From contig NZ_VTOM01000002.1 of the NCBI RefSeq assembly GCF_009765365.1, positions 124,001 to 188,000 of the forward strand: a DNA stretch of 64,000 nt, written 5' to 3'. This stretch comes from Antarcticirhabdus aurantiaca. Its GTDB lineage: Bacteria; Pseudomonadota; Alphaproteobacteria; Rhizobiales; Rhizobiaceae. This document shows positions 26,658 through 34,893 of this stretch, piece after piece (within the stretch, counting starts at the first letter, position 1; each line of letters begins with the position of its first letter). A program made the position numbers and the translations under genes. Under the pieces are notes generated by a model, which had not been told where the DNA came from, ran no database searches, and saw nothing but the letters and a program-made list of their open reading frames with translations.

Positions 26658-27432
26658 GGCGGCCATGCTCCCCATTCCCTCGCAGCTCGCCACAGGCCGG
26701 ACGACCCGTCACACGCCGACTGCCCCGCGGAGCTTCCGCAAGTCGGAACGGACGGCGTCGAAGCCCCAAGGGCGTCTGCCAGCGCCTCCGGTCACGAAGC
26801 GGCCGTCGCACGCAGGACGCGACCGCCATGTCCCGGCAGCGGGCGAGAGTCACCGTTCGGTCAGGATTCTGGAAACTTCCTTCATCCACTATTCCAGGAC
26901 TCTCGAAAAACACCAAAAAATCCATTACGTGCAGCGACTTGCGACCGATCCGCAAAGCATCGTGCAAGTAGATCCCCGCTCCATCAGGAGGCCTCCGGAT
27001 CTAGGCCCAGGCGGCCGGAAGATGCGGCTTGCCGCCCTTCCGCGCACGACCCTCCCTCGTCCGAGGGTCACTTCAGGTTGCCGCACCTTCCCCCCCATGG
27101 ATCACGGAAGCGTGACAGGATCGATGTTCCTTTTCCCGGCCATGCACGAGCCATCGGCGCCGTCGACCTCCCGATCCAGCTCCGACATCGTCCCTCGATC
27201 TCCGTCGATCGCCGGATCCAGCCTCCTCACCCTCGTTCGATCCAGCCCCGCTTCGCCACTCGCGCCCGCCGCTGCGGCGGATCGACTCCCCGCCGAAGCG
27301 ACGGAGAATCGATCCGCCGGCGTCACGGCAACGCCGTTCGGCCTCCCGGGGACTGCTCCCGGGCAGCCGATCGCCGCCGCGAGCGACGGTCCTCGCCCAC
27401 CCCACTTCGCCTTCAGAAGGAGTCCGCCAGAG
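26658..27432. other. gap upstream of the RuvC-like gene
   Basis: No gene is convincing here. An AT-rich patch with A-runs lies at 26880-26935. An imperfect arrangement GATCAC-N5-CGTGAC at 27100-27116 resembles the GTCACG sites described elsewhere but does not match the direct-repeat rule. Confidence 0.35.
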
Positions 27433-27978
27433 ATGCACGCACTCGTCCTAGCCGTCTGCCCGGGGCCCATCTCCGGATACGCCGTCGTCCACGGGAACCA
27501 CGTCTACGAGGCCGGCCACTGGGCGCTGGCGGGCGAGATCAGGACCATGGGGCCGACGGCGACGCCGGCAGAGGTCGTCGCACGCCTCATGGATCGCCGA
27601 CTGTGCGACGAGGTGGAGCACACCGCCCTGCGTTACCCCCTCGACGCCGTGGTCATCGAGCGAAGGAAGCCGGGCCTCGCGGGCGAGATCGGGAACCCGC
27701 TCCATCCTGCCGGCGAACGTGCGGCGCTCCTCGCCAAGCGCGACTACAGGCTGGTCGACGAGGGCAGTTGGGACGCGAGCGCCGATGCGAGCCTCGATGG
27801 GGGCTCCCCATCCGGGGAGGAGACGGCCGACACCCTGGCCCGGTGCCGGCGCCTCGATCCGGGCCCGGAGGCGGCGCGACGGGCGGTGTTGCTGGGCCGC
27901 CATGCGTCCATGCGGATGGGCATCTATCCCGTCGACGCGATGCCCGACTATCCTCCCGGCGCAGGCGAGTGGGCATGA
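27433..27978 (+). CDS. RuvC-like (RNase H fold) protein lacking the first catalytic Asp
   Basis: A 181-residue protein. LVLAVCPGPISGYAVVHGN aligns by eye with the RuvC opening strand (GIDPG...TGYAV), but the catalytic Asp is Cys. A second site-like element, DAVVIERRKPGL, parallels the RuvC strand that carries a Glu, and GEETADTLARCRRL recalls the C-terminal helix. The ATG at 27433 follows AAGGAG by 9 bases. Comparable small RuvC-like proteins occur on phages and plasmids. If the fold call is right, the protein is likely a binder rather than a nuclease. The assignment rests on motif reading only. Confidence 0.55.
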   Translation: MHALVLAVCPGPISGYAVVHGNHVYEAGHWALAGEIRTMGPTATPAEVVARLMDRRLCDEVEHTALRYPLDAVVIERRKPGLAGEIGNPLHPAGERAALLAKRDYRLVDEGSWDASADASLDGGSPSGEETADTLARCRRLDPGPEAARRAVLLGRHASMRMGIYPVDAMPDYPPGAGEWA

Positions 27979-28681
27979 CGACCATGCCCGGGAAGCCGGT
28001 CGCGTCCTTCCCGGCCCCGGCGCGGCGCCCGGCTGGAGGATCCACGGCCCAGACCGGCCCCAGGCCGGAGGAAGCTGGGCCGCTCGCCCGAACCTGCGGA
28101 TCGGTGTCACGAGCCCGTATCGACGATGTCCGCCGGCCGAGAAGGGCACCGCCCCGGTCGGCGTCGAAGCCGCACCTCGATCCATGTCGGGAGTGGATGC
28201 GGCGAGGCAGCCACCCGCAGCGAGAAGGGAGTCGTGCCCTGCCCGGTCGTCCCGGTCGGACCTTGCGCGACGCGGATCACGGCCGGCGGCCGGTCCCATG
28301 GGATTTGACGAGCGCTCGCCGCCGATCCATGTCGCCTCGACCCCATCCCATCCGAAGCAGGGCCGGGAGGATCTACGAGGAAGCAGCACGTCGACGCGCT
28401 TCGGTTCCCGGCTCGGCGCTGCATGCGCTTGGTAGCGCCGGTCGGATGCCGACCGTGGCGAAGGCATGCCCGATGCGGCGGGCGAGTTCGCGACGACCCC
28501 TTCGGCCAGGAAGCAGGTCCCTGCCGTTGCCGATTTCGAAGGCGATGGCCCGCATGCGCCGTCGGCTGCTCGTCCCGGCTCCGGACGTCACCGAAGCACG
28601 GGTCGACGGCAGCTTGTGGAACGGCTCCCGAGGCGGATCACCTCGCGGACGGGCGCGAGCGGCGCGAGCCGGGCAAGGTCG
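27979..28681. other. non-coding or decayed region
   Basis: Several open frames exist on both strands, but none has family features, a ribosome site or a natural context. It contains one copy of the FDADR repeat (28156-28170). Nothing else could be supported. Confidence 0.4.
28156..28170. repeat. FDADR repeat, copy 3
   Basis: GGTCGGCGTCGAAGC followed by CGCACCTCGATCC. It reads GFDADR on the minus strand. It lies in non-coding DNA. Confidence 0.45.
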
Positions 28682-29440
28682 TCAGGAGAATGCGATGGCA
28701 GCCCTGCGAAGCAAGGCCGGATCCGGTCGCACTCCGGATCCGTCGGTGGTCAGGACGGCCTCGACAAGGCGACCATGCCCTGGAGCGATCGCGCCGTCCT
28801 CGACGATCTCCAGCCAGGTTGAGCCCAGGCGGTACCGGGACTTCGCCCCAGCCGTCGAGGCGTCCGGCTCGAGCTCTTCTCCCGTCATGCTCGCAAGAGC
28901 CCGCACGATCGAGGCGGCCGAAGCTGCGCGAAGGCGGACGCCCGCGATGCCCGTCGCGCCGTTGCGGTGGACGGACGCAGGGGGAATGCGGTGGCTGCGC
29001 CCCTCCACGTCGCTCACCAGGAACGGCAACGCGTCCTCGCCGCCACTGCCCTTGCCCGTCAACAGCAGGTCGAGCGACCATGCACCGCCACCGATCAAGG
29101 CGCCGATGGTTCGGAGCGGCCCCTTGGCGGGAAGCCCGGCGGCTCGCAGGCGAGCCGCCGCAGCCCGGACGTCGTCCACCACGTAGGCGTAGTCGACCAA
29201 CCCCTCCCCCTCCGCCAGGAAGGGCGCGAGCCTGTACGCCTTGGCTCCCGGCGACGCCGGATCGCCAAGGGCGCTCAGGAGAAGATAGGAGCCGTCGGCG
29301 AAGGATACGAAGCGGTTCGCGACGCCCGTGACCATCGCATCATGACGTTCGCTGAGCGTGAACCCTAGCCTTTCGTAGTCGCGGGCCGTGGCTTCGAGAT
29401 CGTGCACGAGAACGACGAGATGATCGAACGCGACGCTCAT
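28682..29440 (-). CDS. glyoxalase-like domain protein
   Basis: A 252-residue protein of the Glyoxalase_3/VOC type. It opens with FDHLVVLVHDLEATARDYER followed by LGFTLSERHDAMVTGVANRF, then FADGSYLLLSAL. A second half carries the repeat-like GIAGVRLRAASAASIVRAL and a final WLEIVEDG. VOC enzymes hold a metal between paired beta modules and act on small molecules. The ATG at 29440 follows GGAGGAG. It stands alone between decayed regions. The substrate is unknown. Confidence 0.85.
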   Translation of the reverse strand: MSVAFDHLVVLVHDLEATARDYERLGFTLSERHDAMVTGVANRFVSFADGSYLLLSALGDPASPGAKAYRLAPFLAEGEGLVDYAYVVDDVRAAAARLRAAGLPAKGPLRTIGALIGGGAWSLDLLLTGKGSGGEDALPFLVSDVEGRSHRIPPASVHRNGATGIAGVRLRAASAASIVRALASMTGEELEPDASTAGAKSRYRLGSTWLEIVEDGAIAPGHGRLVEAVLTTDGSGVRPDPALLRRAAIAFS

Positions 29441-29962
29441 GGCACTCCTCCGCTGGCGATCGTCATGCATGCCGGATGGTCATGGGCGTCTCCTGCCCGA
29501 CCCGACGGAACCCCTGTCCCTACCTGGGCCATCGACGCCATCGTCGCACATGCGGGACGCGGCTTCGAGTCGGCCTTGTCGAGGTCGATGCACGTGACTC
29601 CGAGACGTGGTCGCGGCCTTCGGCGAACATCGCCATTCGAATGCCGTCGACGCCGCGACGGATAGGGTGGCAATCTCCAGCCATTGCAAGCCTTCATGTG
29701 ACGACGGCCTCCGCCGGGCTCGTCATCGATCTCCAGGCTTGGGTCGGCGCCGGATCAGGGCGCAGATCGGCGCGGCAACCGGTCGAGCGAGCCGATGCCG
29801 GCCTTGTCGAAGCGGTGGTGCCGATCGGCACTCCAAGGCGCTCGTCCGGGCCGATCCGGTTCGAGTGCGCTGCGATGGTCAAGTCGCTCAGGCCCCTGTC
29901 CGGCTTCGCGGCCGCCGCTTCGGTCCGCCATCGAGCCGCGGGCGCGATCCTGCCCTCGGATG
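29441..29962. other. gap between glyoxalase-like gene and tfuA remnant
   Basis: No gene could be supported on either strand. It is the region just downstream (minus strand) of the tfuA remnant. Confidence 0.35.
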
Positions 29963-29964
29963 CG

Positions 29965-30165
29965 TCACCGGAGCGTGACGGCCATGTGCTCGCGATCGAC
30001 CAGGAGCGCGGTCGGCGGCATGACGTCCGGTTCCGCCCGTGCGCGGAGCTGCGCGACGGCGGCTCTGTCGAGCCCGTCCTCGACGCAGCGCCTGGCGACA
30101 TCGCCGACGGCGGCCATCCGGAGCTCGCGACCCGGCGCGGCCCTCGCCCGGGGAGCTCGCCCGAA
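29965..30165 (-). pseudogene. tfuA remnant with internal deletion
   Basis: The minus strand encodes RMAAVGDVARRCVEDGLDRA, then AVAQLRARAEPDVMPPTALL and VDREHMAVTLR before a stop. It aligns with the intact TfuA (MVAVGEVARRYVEGELDDDA; PAELDFMPLTVALVDCQDMV). The intact protein continues about 110 residues before its own end, VTLR. Here VTLR is joined directly after the DREHM segment, so an internal deletion has occurred. The 5' half is missing or frameshifted. The same hairpin as at the intact gene's stop is present (29963-29980). No further piece of the cluster was identified in 30166-30504. Confidence 0.75.
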
Positions 30166-30504
30166 TGCCGGAAGCGTGCGGAGACGCCATGGTCGCCCTG
30201 CCTCCGACGGCCGAAAGGTCGTCGAGCGCCGGCTGCATCCGGGTGCGTGCACGATCGGACGCAGCCGGTCATGGCTGCCGGCAAGACGCGCTCGGCGGGC
30301 ACCGTCAGATCCGGCTCGCGGGCTCCATCGGCGAGTGGATCCATCAGGCGAGATGCACGATCCAGCCGGTTCCGGTAGCGACCTCGTAGGATTCAGCGGC
30401 CGCGACCGCGGCCGCTTCCACGAGATCGCCCGGGTGTCGGATGGCGGTCTCGAGGTCCGGCTGGACGAAGCCGGCGTGCCTCGGAACGCGCCGGCTCTCG
30501 GTCG

Positions 30505-31065
30505 TCACCCGCGACCTGGTCCCGCAGAACCACGGGGACGGGGAGTTCGATCGGGACGAGGAGCAGCCTTCCGATCGAGACGGCGAGCGAGCTCGTCCAT
30601 CAGCTCGTCCTCGGTGAGACTTCTCGGCTCCGTCCGGTCGACGAACATCGGACGATCGCCCGTCACCCACAGGAACGACGCATCCACGATCGGGATGTCG
30701 ACGAACCTGATCTCGTGCACCCCTTCCTGGAGCGCGAACTCGTCGGCGATCCGAAGAGCTTCGACGATCGCCGGGCGGCTATGTGCGAACTCCATCTGGC
30801 CTGCGACCATCGCCCTGTTGCGCCTGCGGACGGTCACGATGGCGGCGAGGCGCTCGTCTTCGAGGACGGCGAACTTCCACGCCACCTGAACGAGATTGGC
30901 GGGTCGCATGGACTCGAGCGTGTCCCCCGCCGTCCCGAACCCTTGGAAAGCCAGATCGGAGATGCCGAAGGCGCCATCCAGGCCCATCGCCGGCATTCCG
31001 GCGGCGGCCGTTTCCGCTGCCTTGCGAAATGCGCTCCGGGGGACGCCCTCTACGAATGTCAGCAT
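30505..31065 (-). CDS. hypothetical protein paired with the papain-like protease
   Basis: A 186-residue protein that I do not recognise. It starts MLTFVEGVPRSAFRKAAETA and has a structured core with alternating strands and helices (LVQVAWKFAVLEDERLAAIV, GVHEIRFVDIPIVDASFLWV). A short basic, proline-rich tail follows. Its ATG is one base past the stop of the papain-like protease gene on the same strand, so the two form an operon. It could be an inhibitor, substrate or partner of the protease. That role is inferred from position. Confidence 0.7.
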   Translation of the reverse strand: MLTFVEGVPRSAFRKAAETAAAGMPAMGLDGAFGISDLAFQGFGTAGDTLESMRPANLVQVAWKFAVLEDERLAAIVTVRRRNRAMVAGQMEFAHSRPAIVEALRIADEFALQEGVHEIRFVDIPIVDASFLWVTGDRPMFVDRTEPRSLTEDELMDELARRLDRKAAPRPDRTPRPRGSAGPGRG

Positions 31066-31066
31066 G

Positions 31067-31624
31067 TCAGAATCCCGTCACGATTGTCGACTGCACCCAG
31101 TCGACATTCCTCTCGTTGTACGAAAGCAGCAAGTCGGAATACGGCACTCGAGCTGGACCGCCTCCATGGGCCGGGTCGCAGACATGCAGGAACAGGTCGC
31201 CTCCGATCTCGTCCCAGCCCGAAACCAGGACATAGTGGTAGGTGCCGTTACCCCAACCGATGAGGCATACGGCCAGGGACTGCCCATCCACCCGGAGTCT
31301 CACGCCGTATTCGGTAAGCGCCCGATCCAGATGGAGACTCATTCCCCCCATCTCCTCCAGGTCGGAGCGGATGTTCCTGGGTTCGTCGAACTTGTCGGGA
31401 TGGTGCAGGCATTCGTCGTCCTTCAAGATCTCAGCCGCCACCTCACGTTGGCTCCAGTAGGTCTCGGCACCGTAGTTCGAGATGGACTGCAGCGCCGAGA
31501 CCCAGCACCAGTTGGATAGTTCCTGTTTCTCGATCCAGAAATCGACGATGCGTGCTTCCCTTGCCGGATCCGCAGGTGCGTGCAGAGGCTGGATGCGCCG
31601 GGAAAGGGTTCTGAGGATCGGCAT
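31067..31624 (-). CDS. papain-like cysteine protease (AvrRpt2/C39-like)
   Basis: A 185-residue protease. The catalytic cysteine lies in ELSNWCWVSALQSISNYG, with the usual Cys-Trp and following helix. The histidine is in NGTYHYVLVSGWDEIGG, and a C-terminal CDPAHGGG with a following strand supplies the Asp of the triad. This is the pattern of the papain-like AvrRpt2 family. There is no signal peptide, so it is cytoplasmic unless exported with a partner. The gene is followed by a coupled 186-residue ORF and lies near a tfuA remnant. A link to peptide maturation is possible but unproven. Confidence 0.85.
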   Translation of the reverse strand: MPILRTLSRRIQPLHAPADPAREARIVDFWIEKQELSNWCWVSALQSISNYGAETYWSQREVAAEILKDDECLHHPDKFDEPRNIRSDLEEMGGMSLHLDRALTEYGVRLRVDGQSLAVCLIGWGNGTYHYVLVSGWDEIGGDLFLHVCDPAHGGGPARVPYSDLLLSYNERNVDWVQSTIVTGF

Positions 31625-32040
31625 ACGGGTATCGGCCTGGAAGAGAGGTGAAGGTGCGTGGGCGGCAAGGCAGCGTTCGGCGGATCCGTCTTCTCCGCCT
31701 TCGTCCGCAGCACGGCAGGCATTCGGCAGGGCGTGCGATCGGCGGGGGACAGGACATCGATCCCGTCCATGCGATGCTCCTCGCTCGAAGATCAGTGCGG
31801 CGCCGCCAAAGGGCCGCGTCCATGGTTCGCCGCGGCGAGCTGCTGCGGGCAGGTCATGCAGCCTCTCCTCCAGCCGGAGCTAGACCGGGCTCATCGTGCC
31901 GACCCCGCCGTCGGAGATCATTCGCACGCCAGAAGCAACCGTCGCGACGTCACCTGATCATCGAGTCCTCGATCGCGCGTTTCCGAGGCGCGCTCCCCTC
32001 GCGAGCGAACAAGCCAGACCTGGGATCTAGGTGGCGCCCC

Positions 32041-32057
32041 GTGACGGGACCGTGACG
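32041..32057. promoter_or_regulatory. GTCACG direct repeat, 11 bp period (site C)
   Basis: CGTGACGGGACCGTGAC, that is GTCACG twice on the minus strand with starts 11 bases apart. It is about 415 bases upstream of the papain-like protease gene. Confidence 0.5.
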
Positions 32058-32919
32058 GTCTTCGACGAGGAGCGAACATGAGGGCGGCCGCTCGACCAGG
32101 CCATGTCGCCGACACTCCGCGAAGCCGAAATGGCTTCCATCCGGGGCATTGGACGGAAAGGCCGACGAAGATGCCGTGCCGGCGTCCACGTCTTGCCTCG
32201 TCCGCGCCGCGTCGACCGCAAGCACGAGACCGCCGGTCGTGCGAGAGCGGGCCGGACGAAATCGAGGGATGGCGTTCCGAGCTGCGGACGGGGCGCCGAG
32301 CGTATCCAGCATCGAGTCCTGCAGCGACGGGACCGTCAAGATCGGCATCGAGGGTGCAGGTGAACGGTTGGCCGACATGCGCGACGACGTCGTCGTGCTC
32401 CATCCACGCGACGCGAAGTTCCAGACCCGGCAGCTCCAGCTGACCAGAACGATGGCGGCCGTCGCGGACGGCCGCCACGCTCCCGACGTCTCGAGCCATC
32501 GGGCGACCTGCCGCGTCGGCGCCGACTGACGTCGGACCGGTCCTCGGAACCCCTTCGCTCCACAAGGACCGGATCACATACGACGAAGATCCGAAAGCCG
32601 GCCACCGACGTCCTGCGCGCCCGCAGCCTTCAGCGACGTGCAGAGGACGGACCGGCCACCGGCATCGACCGACAGGGCCGAGCCAGGCGTCATGGCGGAG
32701 GCCGATCTTGCTTTCGTCATGGCAGCAGGATCGCCCACTCGAAAGCCTGGCACCATCGTCTTCGCGCAGAGAGGTTCGGCACCCGAGCGCGAACCGACCC
32801 GGCCGGCGTCTCGAACGTGGCTCCCGGCCTTGGGGTGATGAACGCAGCAGCGTCTTGGCTGGCGGATCGGACCTGAGTACGGCGCAAGCAGCGCGAGCTC
32901 CGACACCTCCTGACAGCTC

Positions 32920-32936
32920 GTCACGATCCTGTCACG
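32920..32936. promoter_or_regulatory. GTCACG direct repeat, 11 bp period (site B)
   Basis: GTCACGATCCTGTCACG, followed by ACGA. The 20 bases match site A at all but one position. It is about 470 bases upstream of the amidase-M15 gene. Confidence 0.55.
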
Positions 32937-33408
32937 ACGACGATGCCACGATGCTCTGCAGCATCTCAAGTTCGATCATTCGACCGCCGCAGTCAGCCAC
33001 CACGTATTTCCATCTGGCCGAACTCCGTCCTCTCGGATGCCTGAAATGCCATCATGCCCAATGCAGGAAATACAACCTCCGACGTAGCTTGCCGATCGTC
33101 CGGCGGCGCACGTCCGACGTTTGCATCGATGTCGACTGCACGCGCCGATCGCAAGGCGGCGCAAACGTCCTCGCCTGGTCTCTCGACGATCATGCCGTCG
33201 GGCATGCCTGGCATCGCATTCCTGCGTGCCTGCCTGCCACTCGGCGTCGCCCGCTTCCCGACACGAGGGAAGAGCTACGGCAGCCAGTCACGACGGCAAG
33301 GCCGCGAGAGGGGGTAGTCGAATGGTCGGCCCATTCGGGGATCGACGTTCCTGGGTCCTGTAGATCGTCATCGGCCCTCAACTTGTCTGCGCCTCAAGGG
33401 AGGATGTC

Positions 33409-34779
33409 ATGGCCACCGTCGTCATCGATCCGGGACATGGGGGCCAGAGCGCCCTCGGCGGATCGAGCGCCAACAACGCAGTGGGTCCGGCAGGCACGCT
33501 CGAGAAGACTCTGACGCTCGACGTCGGTCGCCGCCTTCGATCGCTTCTTCAAGGACGCGGCCATACGGTGATCCTGACGCGCGACGGCGACAACAACCTC
33601 GGGCTCCGTGACCGTGCCGCGGTCGCCAGGGACAGCGCGGCGTCGGTCTTCCTGTCGATCCACTTCAACGGGTCCGTCGGCCACAATGCGCAAGGCACGG
33701 AGACCTTCGTGCACACGCAGCATCGTCCGGCCTCGGCAACGCTGTGCCGGGTGGTCCAGCCCAAGCTCGTCGGGGCCACCGGCCTCTTCGATCGCAATCG
33801 GAGTCACGGCGGCGTCAAGACCCAGGCGCTTGGCGTGCTCCAGCCGTCCGGTCATCATCCCTCTACGGCATGCTGCCTCGTCGAGGTCAGCTTCCTCGAT
33901 CGTGCCGACGAGGAGCAGCGTTTACGGCAGACCGACTACCGCGACCGCATCGCCGTCGCCCTCGCCGACGGCATAGGAGCCTACCTGGGGCTTGGGGCCA
34001 GCTTCGCGCTGGCCGACGACGAAGAGCTGGAAGACGGCGTGGAAGTGGCCGCGGTCGAGGCCGGCCTGACCGTCGAGGAGATGAATGCCGATCTGACCAG
34101 GAACGCCGTCGGCATGCCCGGCGCGGAAGGCATCCATCCCATGCAGGGATCCGCCGCTCCGGACCGCCTCGGCGAGATCGCGTCGAAGATCCTCGAACCT
34201 GTCGGCACGGGCATCGACTCGGGCGAATTCAGCGTCGAACCCATCGGAAACGGATTCGACCGGGACACCTTCCACGATGTCCCGACCGCTCGCGCCCGGC
34301 TTGCCGAAGCGTTCGCCGGAGCGGCGCTCGAATCCTTCGACTACGAGTCGTTCGACGACTTCGTCAGGCAGCTCCGACTACGGCATTTCAGGTCGATCGA
34401 GTTCCTGTTCCTCGGCAGCGGCAATCAAGCCGGCAACTGCCGCGGGAAGAACTCGTTGCCCCCGAAGGAACTCTGGGGCAACCTCCGGTCCACGGCGCTC
34501 ATGGTGGACGAGATAAGGGAAAGGCTCCAGGCGCCCATACATCTTCTGTCAGTCTATCGCAGCAAGCCATACAACTCCTGCATCGGCGGCGAGAGCGGAA
34601 GCCTGCACATGCGCTTCAACGCCATAGATTGGACTTGTCCGCAGAAGCCGATCGGGGAATGCTGGCAGGTCGCTCGCGAGGTTCGCGACACGGCCGACAC
34701 CTTCACCGGAGGCATCGGTTTCTATCCCGACCGTTCCTTTGTCCATATCGACACCAGGGGCGCAACCGCGGACTGGTAG
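33409..34779 (+). CDS. N-acetylmuramoyl-L-alanine amidase fused to M15-type peptidase
   Basis: A 456-residue protein. The Amidase_3 domain (1-195) has zinc ligands H10 (VVIDPGHGG), E32 and H85 (FLSIHFNGS) and catalytic E159 (CLVEVSFLD). An acidic linker (~200-330) leads to an M15_3-like carboxypeptidase domain with SLHMRFNAIDW (H400, D407) and FVHIDTRG (H446, D448). The two activities would cut the glycan-peptide bond and the stem peptide of peptidoglycan. There is no signal peptide, which is unusual for a wall hydrolase and suggests delivery by another route or action on cytoplasmic material. First gene of a four-gene run on this strand. Confidence 0.88.
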   Translation: MATVVIDPGHGGQSALGGSSANNAVGPAGTLEKTLTLDVGRRLRSLLQGRGHTVILTRDGDNNLGLRDRAAVARDSAASVFLSIHFNGSVGHNAQGTETFVHTQHRPASATLCRVVQPKLVGATGLFDRNRSHGGVKTQALGVLQPSGHHPSTACCLVEVSFLDRADEEQRLRQTDYRDRIAVALADGIGAYLGLGASFALADDEELEDGVEVAAVEAGLTVEEMNADLTRNAVGMPGAEGIHPMQGSAAPDRLGEIASKILEPVGTGIDSGEFSVEPIGNGFDRDTFHDVPTARARLAEAFAGAALESFDYESFDDFVRQLRLRHFRSIEFLFLGSGNQAGNCRGKNSLPPKELWGNLRSTALMVDEIRERLQAPIHLLSVYRSKPYNSCIGGESGSLHMRFNAIDWTCPQKPIGECWQVAREVRDTADTFTGGIGFYPDRSFVHIDTRGATADW

Positions 34780-34893
34780 ATCCCGAGGCGGTCCGGCCGG
34801 CGCGGCGGAGTTCCCGGCATATCCTCATCGGTGGATCGCCGGATCGGCGCCTTCCGAGCAACCGACGTCAACTCGCTTCTCCGGATCTCGAAG

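Larger units (their letters stand above)
31625..33408. other. 1.8 kb gap with two GTCACG direct-repeat sites
   Basis: No gene on either strand has convincing features. A minus frame at 31950-32378 is protein-like in composition but has no family, ribosome site or neighbour support. The region lies between the divergent protease operon and hydrolase operon, and it holds two of the four GTCACG sites. Confidence 0.45.

Noticed and set aside
27100-27116. GATCAC-N5-CGTGAC as a fifth SARP-like site
   Set aside because: The second half is not a direct repeat of GTCACG at 11 bp; it is closer to an imperfect palindrome.
27078-29186. 702-codon open frame on the plus strand
   Set aside because: It is out of frame with the RuvC-like gene, antisense to the glyoxalase-like gene, and low in complexity.
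31950-32378. 142-codon minus-strand frame
   Set aside because: Composition is protein-like, but there is no domain, ribosome site or operon partner, and it overlaps GTCACG site C.
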